64,000 nucleotides of DNA from positions 485,648 through 549,647 of the forward strand of contig NZ_MRST01000024.1 of NCBI RefSeq assembly GCF_001902145.1, read 5' to 3'. A program made the position numbers and the translations under genes. The notes under the pieces are model-generated. The model was not told where the DNA came from. It searched no databases and saw nothing but the letters and a program-made list of their open reading frames with translations. The stretch is from Pseudomonas fluorescens. GTDB lineage: Bacteria > Pseudomonadota > Gammaproteobacteria > Pseudomonadales > Pseudomonadaceae. Position 1 is the stretch's first letter, and every line of letters begins with the position of its first letter. Positions 1 through 10,987 of this stretch are shown here, piece by piece.

Positions 1-781
1 CGAAAAGACCAGCGGCCTGCAGCCGTCCGACTTGATCATCGTCGCCGGTCGTCCGTCCATGGGTAAGACCACCTTCGCGATGAACCTGGTGGAAAACGCC
101 GTATTACGCAGCGACAAGGCGGTGCTGGTGTACTCCCTCGAGATGCCAGGCGAATCGCTGATCATGCGTATGCTCTCGTCGCTGGGGCGTATCGACCAGA
201 CCAAGGTGCGTTCCGGCCAGCTGGAAGACGACGACTGGCCGCGCCTGACCTCGGCGGTCAACCTGCTCAACGACCGCAAGCTGTTCATCGATGACACCGC
301 CGGTATCAGCCCGTCCGAAATGCGCGCGCGTACCCGCCGCCTGGTGCGTGAGCATGGCGACATCGCCCTGATCATGATCGACTACCTGCAGTTGATGCAG
401 ATTCCCGGCTCCAGCGGCGACAACCGCACCAACGAGATTTCCGAAATTTCCCGGTCCCTCAAGGCCCTGGCCAAGGAATTCAACTGCCCGGTGGTGGCGC
501 TGTCCCAGCTCAACCGTTCCCTGGAACAACGCCCCAACAAGCGCCCGGTGAACTCTGACTTGCGTGAATCCGGAGCGATCGAGCAGGACGCCGACGTGAT
601 CATGTTCGTGTACCGCGACGAGGTGTACCACCCCGAGACGGAACACAAGGGCATTGCCGAAATCATCATCGGCAAGCAGCGGAACGGCCCGATCGGGTTT
701 ATCCGGTTGGCGTTCATCGGCAAGTACACGCGTTTCGAGAACCTCGCTCCGGGCAGCTACAACTTCGACGACGACGAGTAG
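1..781 (+). CDS. dnaB: Replicative DNA helicase DnaB, C-terminal part (5' end outside window)
   Basis: Hexameric ATP-dependent helicase that unwinds DNA ahead of the replication fork. The reading frame is open from base 2 to the TAG at 779-781, giving about 259 residues, so roughly the first 200 residues of a normal DnaB (about 465) lie before the window. Visible RecA-like motifs in order are Walker A GRPSMGKTTF, the Walker B/H2 segment LIMIDYLQL, the H3 segment with LRESGAIEQDADV, and the arginine-finger region KQRNGPIG near the C-terminus. It ends with the acidic tail FDDDE usual for the family. No intein is seen in the visible part. A REP doublet follows four bases after the stop. Identity is very secure. 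Confidence 0.97.
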   Translation, partial: EKTSGLQPSDLIIVAGRPSMGKTTFAMNLVENAVLRSDKAVLVYSLEMPGESLIMRMLSSLGRIDQTKVRSGQLEDDDWPRLTSAVNLLNDRKLFIDDTAGISPSEMRARTRRLVREHGDIALIMIDYLQLMQIPGSSGDNRTNEISEISRSLKALAKEFNCPVVALSQLNRSLEQRPNKRPVNSDLRESGAIEQDADVIMFVYRDEVYHPETEHKGIAEIIIGKQRNGPIGFIRLAFIGKYTRFENLAPGSYNFDDDE

Positions 782-784
782 TTT

Positions 785-872
785 GTGGGAGCGGGCTTGC
801 TCGCGAAGGCGGTGGATCGGTCAGCAGGTGTATTGACTGACACACCGCCTTCGCGAGCAAGCCCGCTCCCGC
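785..872. repeat. REP doublet, type A
   Basis: Two inverted copies of GTGGGAGCGGGCTTGCTCGC around a spacer of about 40 bases, directly after dnaB. It can fold into a long hairpin and may act as the 3' end of the dnaB transcript. Confidence 0.9.
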
Positions 873-904
873 ATTTGAATGGGTTCACAATTCAGGGTCA
901 CCAC

Positions 905-950
905 AATTCCGACTACTACCGTCGGAATTGGTCAAAATTTGTGCTATATT
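905..950 (+). promoter_or_regulatory. Probable ygiQ promoter region with 9-bp inverted repeat
   Basis: A perfect inverted repeat AATTCCGAC (905-913) / GTCGGAATT (921-929) is followed by TGTGCTATATT (940-950), which reads as an extended -10 element (TGC-TATATT) about 40 bases before the ygiQ start. No good -35 is seen. The inverted repeat could be an operator; no regulator can be named. Confidence 0.4.
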
Positions 951-989
951 CCGCGCCCGCGATTTTTCATCTCAACACCGGTCACCGTC

Positions 990-3293
<2,304 letters not shown>

Positions 3294-3307
3294 TCGACGC
3301 CTGAAAT

Positions 3308-3340
3308 GCAAAACGCCAGCCTTGTGCTGGCGTTTTGCTT
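3308..3340 (+). terminator. Rho-independent terminator of ygiQ
   Basis: A perfect 13-bp stem, GCAAAACGCCAGC (3308-3320) with GCTGGCGTTTTGC (3326-3338), has a five-base loop. The T run is inside the descending arm. The A run in the ascending arm could also allow function on the other strand. Confidence 0.88.
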
Positions 3341-3388
3341 TCTGGTCGGTGGTGAGTCTGTTTGGTAAGGTGGCGCCCATTAGATTGC

Positions 3389-3455
3389 TATCGCAGGCAA
3401 GCCAGCTCCCACAGGGGAATGTGTTTCAAATGTGGGAGCTGGCTTGCCTGCGATG
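3389..3455. repeat. REP doublet, type C
   Basis: Inverted copies of ATCGCAGGCAAGCCAGCTCC separated by about 25 bases, between the ygiQ terminator and the next gene. Confidence 0.88.
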
Positions 3456-3495
3456 AGGCCGGTCTGGGCACTCTCAATTTCAAGGAAGAACACTT

Positions 3496-4428
3496 ATGGG
3501 CAACCCCTTGCTCAACATCGGCATGGACTCCAACCGCTCCCAATTCATGGCGCGCCAGCGCATTGAAAGCCAGATCAACCTGCCGCGGCTGTTCGCCGTC
3601 ATCGACGCCGACCCCAGCATCGTCGGCGCTGGCGTGGTTTACATCGACGCCGACTTCAACGTGATCACCCTGCGCGAATTCAAGCCCATCTGCAGCATCA
3701 AACCCAAGCGCGTCATTTTGCGCGAGGCGCAGAAGTACATCTCGCCGGCGCAGTTTGTCGAGCAGGTGAAGACCGACCCCCGTGAAGGGCGTCTCCAGAA
3801 GGAGGCCTTTGATATGGGGCTCTCCTGTGGAGCGGCGGTGATCGGTTGGATCGTGGTGTTCAGTGGCAGCGTCGCCGTACCCTTCACCGCCGGTGCCAGT
3901 GCTTTTGTGGTGGGTATTGGTGTCACGGCGGCGCTGGCCAGCAGCGCTCAGTGCGGGTTTGGCGTGGCCCGTACCTATAACGAGATCCTTGACCCGGATG
4001 CCAACGACCGTATGGACGACGCCCAGTGGTATGGCGCGGTGTCACCGATTCTCGATGCCGCATCGTTGGTCGGGATCGGAACGGGAGCCTTCACCACATT
4101 AAGGCTGCTCAAGGCCAAAAAGGCCGCTGCGTTGGGCAAGAGTTGGTATGAGCTGCTCAAGGGCTTGAATCGCCAGGAGCGCAAGAAGTTGACCCAGGAA
4201 TTGCTCAGCCTCAAAGACCCAAGCCTGACCCCCAAGTTGCTCAAGTTGCAGCAGCGCGCCGGCACGTTGCCCAAGCGCTACAGCTCTACGGAAATTCGTC
4301 ATGCCACCCTCACCCAGCTCAAGGACGCCTTGGGCGGCATGTTGGGTATCTGGGGCAGCTATCGAACCGGTCACGTCGGCTCGGCGTCGACGCTTGCCAT
4401 TGGCCTGTATGAGGAACTGACGGAATGA
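3496..4428 (+). CDS. Unknown protein with hydrophobic glycine-rich core; candidate pore-forming toxin
   Basis: 310 residues, not matched to a characterised family with confidence. I recall Pseudomonas homologues carrying a vague NAD synthetase label, but nothing here supports it: there is no SGGxDS loop, unlike the true nadE in this window. What can be seen is a soluble N-terminal segment (1-105), two adjacent hydrophobic stretches around residues 112-150 (AAVIGWIVVFSGSVAV, then a Gly/Ala/Val-rich stretch), a third weaker one around 185-205, and a charged helical C-terminal part. The start ATG at 3496 follows AAGGAAGA at a good distance. The stop overlaps the start of the next gene by ATGA, so the two are translationally coupled. 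The hairpin-like hydrophobic core and the coupled small membrane protein suggest a toxin-immunity pair; this is inference. Confidence 0.6.
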   Translation: MGNPLLNIGMDSNRSQFMARQRIESQINLPRLFAVIDADPSIVGAGVVYIDADFNVITLREFKPICSIKPKRVILREAQKYISPAQFVEQVKTDPREGRLQKEAFDMGLSCGAAVIGWIVVFSGSVAVPFTAGASAFVVGIGVTAALASSAQCGFGVARTYNEILDPDANDRMDDAQWYGAVSPILDAASLVGIGTGAFTTLRLLKAKKAAALGKSWYELLKGLNRQERKKLTQELLSLKDPSLTPKLLKLQQRAGTLPKRYSSTEIRHATLTQLKDALGGMLGIWGSYRTGHVGSASTLAIGLYEELTE

Positions 4429-4874
4429 AGGGGTTTCCCGATAGGCGCAGTTTCCTTGCGCGTTATTTTCCGGTGTTCATGGGCACCATCTTCATGGCGA
4501 TTTTCTCTGGTTCGGTGGCTGTCTCCACGGCGGGCGTAACCTATTTGCGCGGGGTTGAACCGGCGCTCAAGGCCAACTACTCCGGGGCTGCAATACTGGT
4601 GCTGGTAGCGGTGCTGGTGTTTGGTAATGTGATGATTGCCCGCGGGTACCCCTGGGCGACCCGGCTGGTGGCGGGCTATCTGGTGTGTTGCCTGCTGTTC
4701 GTTTTGCCGATGATTCAATACGGCCTCAATACCCTGGTGTACGGCTCGGCAGTGCTGTTTCCGCTGCTGGGTTTGTTGCTGCTCAACAGCAAGCGCCATC
4801 GTGAAATGCGCCAGCGGCTGCTCGAAATCCGCCATCTGCGCCAAGCGGTCATTGCGCAACGCAAAGCCCGTTGA
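4425..4874 (+). CDS. Small integral membrane protein, possible immunity partner
   Basis: 149 residues with four predicted membrane segments (about residues 13-38, 50-72, 78-98 and 100-122) and a strongly basic C-terminal tail after residue 122 that should face the cytoplasm. It overlaps the preceding gene by four bases (ATGA), so its synthesis depends on that gene. Small four-helix inner-membrane proteins encoded right after a hydrophobic-core protein are a common layout for immunity to pore-forming toxins. No family was recognised, and a plain membrane protein of another role remains possible. Confidence 0.6.
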   Translation: MKGFPDRRSFLARYFPVFMGTIFMAIFSGSVAVSTAGVTYLRGVEPALKANYSGAAILVLVAVLVFGNVMIARGYPWATRLVAGYLVCCLLFVLPMIQYGLNTLVYGSAVLFPLLGLLLLNSKRHREMRQRLLEIRHLRQAVIAQRKAR

Positions 4875-4949
4875 TTGGGTAGATTCACCACCTGCCCTCA
4901 GCCCGGCGCTACAAATGTGTGCAGCGCCTGCACCATAGCCGCAACGTTG

Positions 4950-5024
4950 GCGCTGTTTTGGTGCTGTACTGCACCGGGCCTGACGTTTTAGTGCAATGAC
5001 TGCTGCTGTGGCATAAGTCTTGCG
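4950..5024 (+). promoter_or_regulatory. Sigma-54 type promoter with NtrC-like site
   Basis: TGGCATAAGTCTTGC (5009-5023) has the GG-N10-GC spacing of sigma-54 -24/-12 elements, with one mismatch from TGGCAC-N5-TTGC. Upstream, GCGCTGTTTTGGTGC (4950-4964) has the GCACC-N5-GGTGC layout of an NtrC site with two changes, and GGTGCTGTACTGCACC (4960-4975) is a further dyad. The predicted transcript start near 5035 lies about 27 bases before the GTG at 5062. Confidence 0.6.
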
Positions 5025-5061
5025 CGCGTTGTGCTTATGCCCTGGCTCGCAGGAGGCCGCC

Positions 5062-8000
5062 GTGTCGATTCATGTCGCGTTGCACCACGTTACGCATTAC
5101 CGCTACGACCGTGCTGTCGAACTCGGCCCACAGATCGTTCGGCTACGCCCGGCAGCCCATAGCCGTACGCGAATACTGTCCTACGCGCTGAAGGTGTTGC
5201 CCGAGCAGCATTTCATCAACTGGCAGCAAGACCCCCAGGGCAATTACCTGGCGCGCCTGGTGTTCCCGGAAAAGACTGACGAGTTGCGCATTGAGGTCGA
5301 CCTGGTCGCCGAGATGGCGGTGTTCAATCCGTTCGATTTTTTCCTGGAACCCTACGCCGAAAAAATCCCGTTCAGCTACGCCGCCGATGAGCAGCGCGAG
5401 CTGGCGCCGTACCTGGAAACCTTGCCGCTGACGCCAAGGTTTGCCGCCTACCTGGCCGGTATCGACCGCACGCCGCTGCCTGCTGTGGATTTCCTGGTCG
5501 GCCTCAACCAGCGCCTGGCCGCCGATATCGGTTACCTGATTCGCATGGAACCGGGCGTGCAAACCCCGGAATTCACCCTGGAAAACGCATCCGGCTCCTG
5601 CCGCGACTCGGCCTGGTTGTTGGTGCAATTGCTGCGCAACCTCGGCTTGGCGGCACGATTTGTCTCTGGTTACCTGATCCAGCTCACCGCTGACGTCAAA
5701 GCCCTCGACGGCCCGTCCGGTACCGAGGTGGACTTCACCGACCTGCACGCCTGGTGCGAAGTGTATTTGCCCGGCGCTGGCTGGATTGGACTGGATGCCA
5801 CATCCGGGTTGTTCGCCGGTGAAGGGCATATCCCCTTGGCCTGCAGCCCTGATCCATCGTCTGCCGCGCCGATCAGTGGGTTGGTTGAGCCGTGCGAATG
5901 CGAGTTCACCCATGAGATGTCGGTGGAGCGCATCTGGGAAGCGCCACGGGTGACCAAGCCCTACACCGAAGAACAATGGCTGGCGATCCAGGCTCTGGGC
6001 CGGCAGATCGACGGCGACCTGCTCAAGCACGACGTACGCCTGACCATGGGCGGCGAGCCGACCTTCGTTTCTATCGACGATCCCGACGGCGCCGAGTGGA
6101 ACACCGCAGCCCTGGGCCCGGACAAGCGTCGCCTGTCGGCCGAGCTGTTCCAGCGCCTGCGCCAGCACTATGCGCCCAAGGGCCTGGTGCATTTCGGCCA
6201 AGGCAAGTGGTACCCCGGCGAGCAACTGCCGCGCTGGTCGCTCAACTGCTATTGGCGCCGCGATGGCGTGCCGATCTGGCACAACAGCGCGCTGATCGCC
6301 GATGAACAGCAGGACTATGGCGCCGATGGGGTGATGGCTGGGCGTTTCCTGGCCAGCGTCGCCGAGCGCCTGAAACTGCCGGCGCGCTTTGTGTTCCCTG
6401 CGTTCGAGGACAATTACTACTACCTGTGGCGCGAAGGTGCGCTGCCCCAGAACGTCACCGCCCAGGACCCGCGCCTGAGCGACGACCTGGAGCGTGAGCG
6501 CCTGCGCAAGGTGTTCAGCCAGGGCCTGGATAAAGTCATCGGCCAAGTGCTGCCGCTGGCACGGACTGCGGCCAATGACCGCTGGCAGAGTGGGCGTTGG
6601 TACCTGCGCGACAACCATTGCCGCCTGGTGCCGGGGGATTCGCCGCTGGGCTATCGCCTGCCGCTCGCTTCGCAGCCCTGGGTGACTGCGGCGCAGTATC
6701 CGTTTGTGCATCCGACCGACCCTAACCAGGATCAGCCGGATCTGCCGACCAGCGCCCAGTTGCAAAACCATGGCGAGCCCGCGCCGGGTGATGAGCGTGT
6801 GCCCAAGGTTGACGAGTCTGCTGACTGGCTGACCCGTACCGCGCTGTGCGCCGAAGCACGCGAAGGGCGCCTGTACCTGTTTATGCCGCCGCTGGAGCGC
6901 GTCGAGGATTACCTGGAGCTGGTGACTGCCATTGAGGCCACCGCCCAAGAGCTGCATTGCCCGGTACTGCTGGAGGGCTACGAGCCGCCAGCGGATACGC
7001 GCCTGAGCAATTTCCGGGTCACGCCAGACCCTGGTGTCATCGAGGTCAACGTACAGCCGTCCACCACCTGGGACGAGTTGGTGGAACGCACCGAATTCCT
7101 CTACGAAGAGGCCCGGCAAACCCGGCTGACCACCGAAAAATTCATGATCGACGGGCGTCACACCGGCACGGGTGGCGGTAACCACTTCGTGCTGGGCGGT
7201 GCGACGCCCAAGGATTCGCCCTTCCTGCGTCGGCCGGACCTGCTGCGCAGCCTGATCAGCTACTGGCATAACCACCCGTCGTTGTCCTATTTGTTCTCCG
7301 GCCTGTTTATCGGCCCCACCTCCCAGGCCCCCAGGGTAGATGAGGCGCGCAATGATGCGCTGTATGAACTGGAAATCGCCTTCGCGCAGATGCCGGCACC
7401 GGGCGAGGACTGCCCGCCATGGTTGGTGGATCGCCTGTTGCGCAACCTGCTGATCGACGTGACAGGCAATACCCATCGCGCCGAATTCTGTATCGACAAA
7501 CTCTACTCACCCGACGGCGCCACTGGCCGCCTGGGGCTGCTGGAACTGCGCGCCTTTGAAATGCCGCCCCACGCGCGCATGAGCCTGACCCAGCAGTTGT
7601 TGCTGCGGGCGCTGGTCGCGCGGTTCTGGCGCGAGCCCTATGCGCCGCCGAAGCTGGCGCGCTGGGGCACTGAACTGCATGACCGTTTCCTGTTGCCGCA
7701 CTTTATCGAGCAGGACTTTGCCGACGTGATCGTCGAGCTGAACGCGGCCGGCTACCCGCTGCGTGCCGAATGGTTCGCGGCGCACCTGGAGTTTCGTTTC
7801 CCCAAGGTGGGCGACTACGCCGTCAGCGGTATCGAACTGGAACTGCGCCAGGCCTTGGAACCCTGGCACGTGCTGGGCGAGGAGGGCGCAGTGGGTGGCA
7901 CGGTGCGCTATGTGGATTCGTCCCTGGAGCGCCTGCAAGTGAAGTTGAGCGGGTTGCCACCGCAACGCTACCTGCTGACCTGCAATGGCGTGCCGGTGCC

Positions 8001-8352
8001 GCTGCAAGCGACCGGCCGCGTCGGCGAGTTCGTGGCGGGCGTGCGTTACCGCGCCTGGCAACCGGCCAACTGCCTGCAACCGACCATCCCCGTGCATGCG
8101 CCGCTGGTATTCGACTTGCTCGACACCTGGATGCAGCGCTCGTTGGGCGGCTGCCAATACCATGTGGCGCACCCGGGCGGGCGCAATTACGACAGCCTGC
8201 CGGTCAATGCCAATGAGGCGGAGAGCCGGCGCATGGCGCGGTTTTTCCGCTTGGGGCATAGCCCGGGCAAGCTTGCGGTGCCTGCTCTGGTGATTAATGA
8301 CGAGTTGCCGATGACCTTGGACCTGCGACGCTTTCCCCATAAAAATGACTGA
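5062..8352 (+). CDS. Transglutaminase-like / DUF2126 protein
   Basis: 1096 residues. The N-terminal part (about 1-290) is a bacterial transglutaminase-like cysteine peptidase fold: a beta-rich N-domain, then the catalytic core with Cys180 in GSCRDSAWLL, His in DLHAWCEVYLPG and Asp in GLDATSG. The remainder (about 300-1096) is the long DUF2126 region, of unknown function. The frame is open from 5020, but GTG 5062 after AGGAGGCCGCC is the best start and fits the sigma-54 promoter. It heads an operon with a permuted ATP-grasp/alpha-E protein and a second transglutaminase. In comparative genomics such clusters have been proposed to make or cleave an amide- or peptide-linked product; the substrate is unknown. 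Confidence 0.9.
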   Translation: MSIHVALHHVTHYRYDRAVELGPQIVRLRPAAHSRTRILSYALKVLPEQHFINWQQDPQGNYLARLVFPEKTDELRIEVDLVAEMAVFNPFDFFLEPYAEKIPFSYAADEQRELAPYLETLPLTPRFAAYLAGIDRTPLPAVDFLVGLNQRLAADIGYLIRMEPGVQTPEFTLENASGSCRDSAWLLVQLLRNLGLAARFVSGYLIQLTADVKALDGPSGTEVDFTDLHAWCEVYLPGAGWIGLDATSGLFAGEGHIPLACSPDPSSAAPISGLVEPCECEFTHEMSVERIWEAPRVTKPYTEEQWLAIQALGRQIDGDLLKHDVRLTMGGEPTFVSIDDPDGAEWNTAALGPDKRRLSAELFQRLRQHYAPKGLVHFGQGKWYPGEQLPRWSLNCYWRRDGVPIWHNSALIADEQQDYGADGVMAGRFLASVAERLKLPARFVFPAFEDNYYYLWREGALPQNVTAQDPRLSDDLERERLRKVFSQGLDKVIGQVLPLARTAANDRWQSGRWYLRDNHCRLVPGDSPLGYRLPLASQPWVTAAQYPFVHPTDPNQDQPDLPTSAQLQNHGEPAPGDERVPKVDESADWLTRTALCAEAREGRLYLFMPPLERVEDYLELVTAIEATAQELHCPVLLEGYEPPADTRLSNFRVTPDPGVIEVNVQPSTTWDELVERTEFLYEEARQTRLTTEKFMIDGRHTGTGGGNHFVLGGATPKDSPFLRRPDLLRSLISYWHNHPSLSYLFSGLFIGPTSQAPRVDEARNDALYELEIAFAQMPAPGEDCPPWLVDRLLRNLLIDVTGNTHRAEFCIDKLYSPDGATGRLGLLELRAFEMPPHARMSLTQQLLLRALVARFWREPYAPPKLARWGTELHDRFLLPHFIEQDFADVIVELNAAGYPLRAEWFAAHLEFRFPKVGDYAVSGIELELRQALEPWHVLGEEGAVGGTVRYVDSSLERLQVKLSGLPPQRYLLTCNGVPVPLQATGRVGEFVAGVRYRAWQPANCLQPTIPVHAPLVFDLLDTWMQRSLGGCQYHVAHPGGRNYDSLPVNANEAESRRMARFFRLGHSPGKLAVPALVINDELPMTLDLRRFPHKND

Positions 8353-8365
8353 ATGCGATCCAAAT

Positions 8366-8453
8366 GTGGGAGCGGGCTTGCTCGCGAAAGCGGTGTATCA
8401 GTCGAAATATGCATAGACTGACCCGCCGCATTCGCGAGCAAGCCCGCTCCCAC
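8366..8453. repeat. REP doublet, type A, inside operon
   Basis: Inverted GTGGGAGCGGGCTTGCTCGC copies between the first and second genes of the transglutaminase/ATP-grasp operon, so it is probably transcribed within the message. Confidence 0.9.
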
Positions 8454-8500
8454 ATTAGACTGTGGTGACTTTGACTTCCCTTGCCTCTGCCGAGCGTTCC

Positions 8501-10987
8501 ATGTCCGACTTGCTCGACCGTTACCCGCTCACCGCGGGCACCTATCACGAACTACTGGACGACAGCGGCGCGGTGCGTGCTCATTGGCGACGCTTGTTCG
8601 ATCACCTGCAACGCAGCACGTCCGCACAACTGGCCCAGCGCCAGGCATTGCTGACGCGGCAGATCCAGGAAAACGGCGTGACCTACAACGTCTACGCCGA
8701 CCCCAAGGGCGCCGATCGCCCCTGGGAGCTGGACCTGTTGCCCCATGTGCTGGCCGCTGAGGAGTGGCAGCAACTGTCGGCTGGCATCGCCCAGCGTGCG
8801 CGCCTGCTCAATGCGGTACTGGCCGACCTGTATGGCCCGCAGCGCCTGATCAAGGAAGGCTTGCTGCCCGCCGAACTGGTGTTCGGGCATAACAATTTTC
8901 TGTGGCCGTGCCAGGGTATCCAGCCGCCCGACGGTGCGTTCCTGCATCTGTACGCGGTCGACCTGGCACGCACGCCGGATGGCCGCTGGTGGGTCACCGC
9001 CGACCGTACCCAAGCCCCGTCGGGCGCCGGCTACGCCCTGGAAAACCGCACCATCGTGTCCCGCGCTTTCCCGGACCTGTACCGGGATATGCAGGTGCAG
9101 CACCTCACCGGTTTCTTTCGCACGTTGCAGGAAACCCTGGCGCGCCAGGCCCCTGGCGATGACCAGCCGCCACTGATCGTGCTGCTCACGCCGGGGCGTT
9201 TCAACGAAAGCTATTTCGAACACCTGTACCTGGCGCGCCAGCTCGGCTACCCCTTGGTAGAGGGCGGCGACCTCACCGTGCGCGACAGCACCGTGTTCCT
9301 GAAAACCCTTAGCGGCCTGCGCCGGGTGCACGCGATCATGCGTCGCCTTGATGATGATTTCTGCGACCCGCTGGAGCTGCGCACCGACTCCGCGCTCGGC
9401 GTGCCGGGCCTGCTCGACGCCGTGCGCCAAGGCAATGTGCTGGTGGCCAATGCGTTGGGCAGCGGCGTGCTGGAGTCCCCTGGGTTGCTGGGCTTTTTGC
9501 CCAGGATCAACGAGTTTTTGTTCGGTGAAGCCTTGATCCTGCCATCGATTGCCACCTGGTGGTGCGGTGAAGCGCCGGTACTCGCCGAAGCCCTGGAGAA
9601 GCTGCCGGAGCTGTTGATCAAGCCGGCATTCCCCTCGCAAAGTTTCGCCCCGGTGTTTGGTCGCGACCTTGATGATGAACAGCGCCAGGCCCTGGCCGAA
9701 CGCATGCGTGCGCGGCCCTATGCCTATGTCGCCCAAGAGCTGGCGCAACTGTCTCAGGCGCCGGTATGGCACACCGTGGATGACCACCTGCAACACCGTG
9801 CCATTGGCATGCGTGTCTACGCCGTGGCCAGTGATGACGGCTATCGGGTACTGCCCGGCGGCCTGACTCGCGTGGCGGCCGACGCCGATGCCGAGGTGGT
9901 GTCGATGCAGCGCGGCGGGGCGAGCAAGGACACCTGGGTGCTCGGCGAACGCGTGCCGGGTGGCGAGCAGTGGCGCGCCCAACGCACCATTGGCGCCTAT
10001 GACCTGGTGCGCCGCGATCCCTATCTGCCCTCGCGCGTGGTGGAAAACCTGTTCTGGTTCGGTCGTTACTGCGAGCGCTGCGACGACAGTGCGCGCTGGC
10101 TGCGCATCGTGCTGGCGCGGTATGTCGATGGCGACGATCCGCTGGCGTTGCAGGCCGCCGTCGAACTGGGCGAAAGCCTGCGTCTGCTGCCGGAGGAGGG
10201 CGAGTTGCCTGAGCGTCTGCTCGCCGCCTTGCTGGGTGATGACTGGCCTTCAAGTTTGCGCGCCAACCTGCAGCGCCTGCAGTGGGCGGCGTCCCAGGTG
10301 CGCGGCAAGTTGTCCCGGGAAAACTGGCAGGCCCTGGTGGAGTTGCAACGCGAAGCCATGGAGCTGGAAAGCGACACCGCAGATTTTGGCGAGCTGCTCG
10401 ACTTTCTCAACCGCCTGGTGATGTCCCTGGCGGCACTGTCCGGTTTCGCCCTGGACGACATGACCCGCGATGAAGGCTGGCGCTTCTTGATGATGGGCCG
10501 GCGTATCGAGCGTCTGCAATTTCTGAGCAGTAGCCTTGCGGCGTTCCTACGCGGCGTGGCGGTGTTCGATCAGGCCGGGCTGGAATGGTTGCTGGAGCTG
10601 GGCAACAGCAGCATCACCTACCGCTCGCGCTACCTGGCGGTGCCGCAGTTGATCCCGGTGCTCGACCTGCTGCTGCTCGACGAGCAGAACCCCCATGCGG
10701 TGCTGTTCCAGCTCAAGTTGGTGAGCCGCACCCTGCGCCGTCTCAATGATGATTTTGGCGTGCCCCGTGAAACCGGGCTGGCGCCTTTGGTCGAGTGCCT
10801 GGCGCGTTTTGACCTGGGCTGCCTGGAGAACGGCCTGTTTGGCGAAACCAGCGTGCGTGCCGCGCTGGACGGCCTGGCCGACTTGCTGCAAGCGGTGGCC
10901 GATGAAAGCGGGCAAGTGTCGGATCGCCTGGCGTTGCGCCATTTTGCCCATGTGGATGATGTCAGCCAGCAAACGGTGTCGGTGTAA
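8501..10987 (+). CDS. Circularly permuted ATP-grasp protein fused to alpha-E domain
   Basis: 828 residues. The N-terminal two-thirds (about 1-500) match the circularly permuted type-2 ATP-grasp family (DUF404/DUF407), which is expected to form an amide bond using ATP; recognisable parts are ENGVTYNVYADPKG, FNESYFEHLYLARQLGYPLV and GLTRVAADAD. From about residue 505 an all-helical alpha-E (DUF403) domain begins with LPSRVVENLFWFGRYCERC. In many genomes these are two proteins; here they are fused. ATG 8501 (MSDLLDRYPLTAGTY) is chosen because it starts at the conserved family N-terminus, although the frame is open from GTG 8462 and no strong Shine-Dalgarno is visible. Its stop overlaps the next start (TAATG). 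Confidence 0.9.
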   Translation: MSDLLDRYPLTAGTYHELLDDSGAVRAHWRRLFDHLQRSTSAQLAQRQALLTRQIQENGVTYNVYADPKGADRPWELDLLPHVLAAEEWQQLSAGIAQRARLLNAVLADLYGPQRLIKEGLLPAELVFGHNNFLWPCQGIQPPDGAFLHLYAVDLARTPDGRWWVTADRTQAPSGAGYALENRTIVSRAFPDLYRDMQVQHLTGFFRTLQETLARQAPGDDQPPLIVLLTPGRFNESYFEHLYLARQLGYPLVEGGDLTVRDSTVFLKTLSGLRRVHAIMRRLDDDFCDPLELRTDSALGVPGLLDAVRQGNVLVANALGSGVLESPGLLGFLPRINEFLFGEALILPSIATWWCGEAPVLAEALEKLPELLIKPAFPSQSFAPVFGRDLDDEQRQALAERMRARPYAYVAQELAQLSQAPVWHTVDDHLQHRAIGMRVYAVASDDGYRVLPGGLTRVAADADAEVVSMQRGGASKDTWVLGERVPGGEQWRAQRTIGAYDLVRRDPYLPSRVVENLFWFGRYCERCDDSARWLRIVLARYVDGDDPLALQAAVELGESLRLLPEEGELPERLLAALLGDDWPSSLRANLQRLQWAASQVRGKLSRENWQALVELQREAMELESDTADFGELLDFLNRLVMSLAALSGFALDDMTRDEGWRFLMMGRRIERLQFLSSSLAAFLRGVAVFDQAGLEWLLELGNSSITYRSRYLAVPQLIPVLDLLLLDEQNPHAVLFQLKLVSRTLRRLNDDFGVPRETGLAPLVECLARFDLGCLENGLFGETSVRAALDGLADLLQAVADESGQVSDRLALRHFAHVDDVSQQTVSV

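Noticed and set aside
3496..4428. NAD synthetase label for the 310-residue protein
   Set aside because: No ATP-pyrophosphatase loop or other NadE features; the true nadE is at 13107-13934.
5143..7476. 777-residue open frame antisense to the transglutaminase/DUF2126 gene
   Set aside because: No recognisable domain and a composition expected from antisense of a G+C-rich gene.
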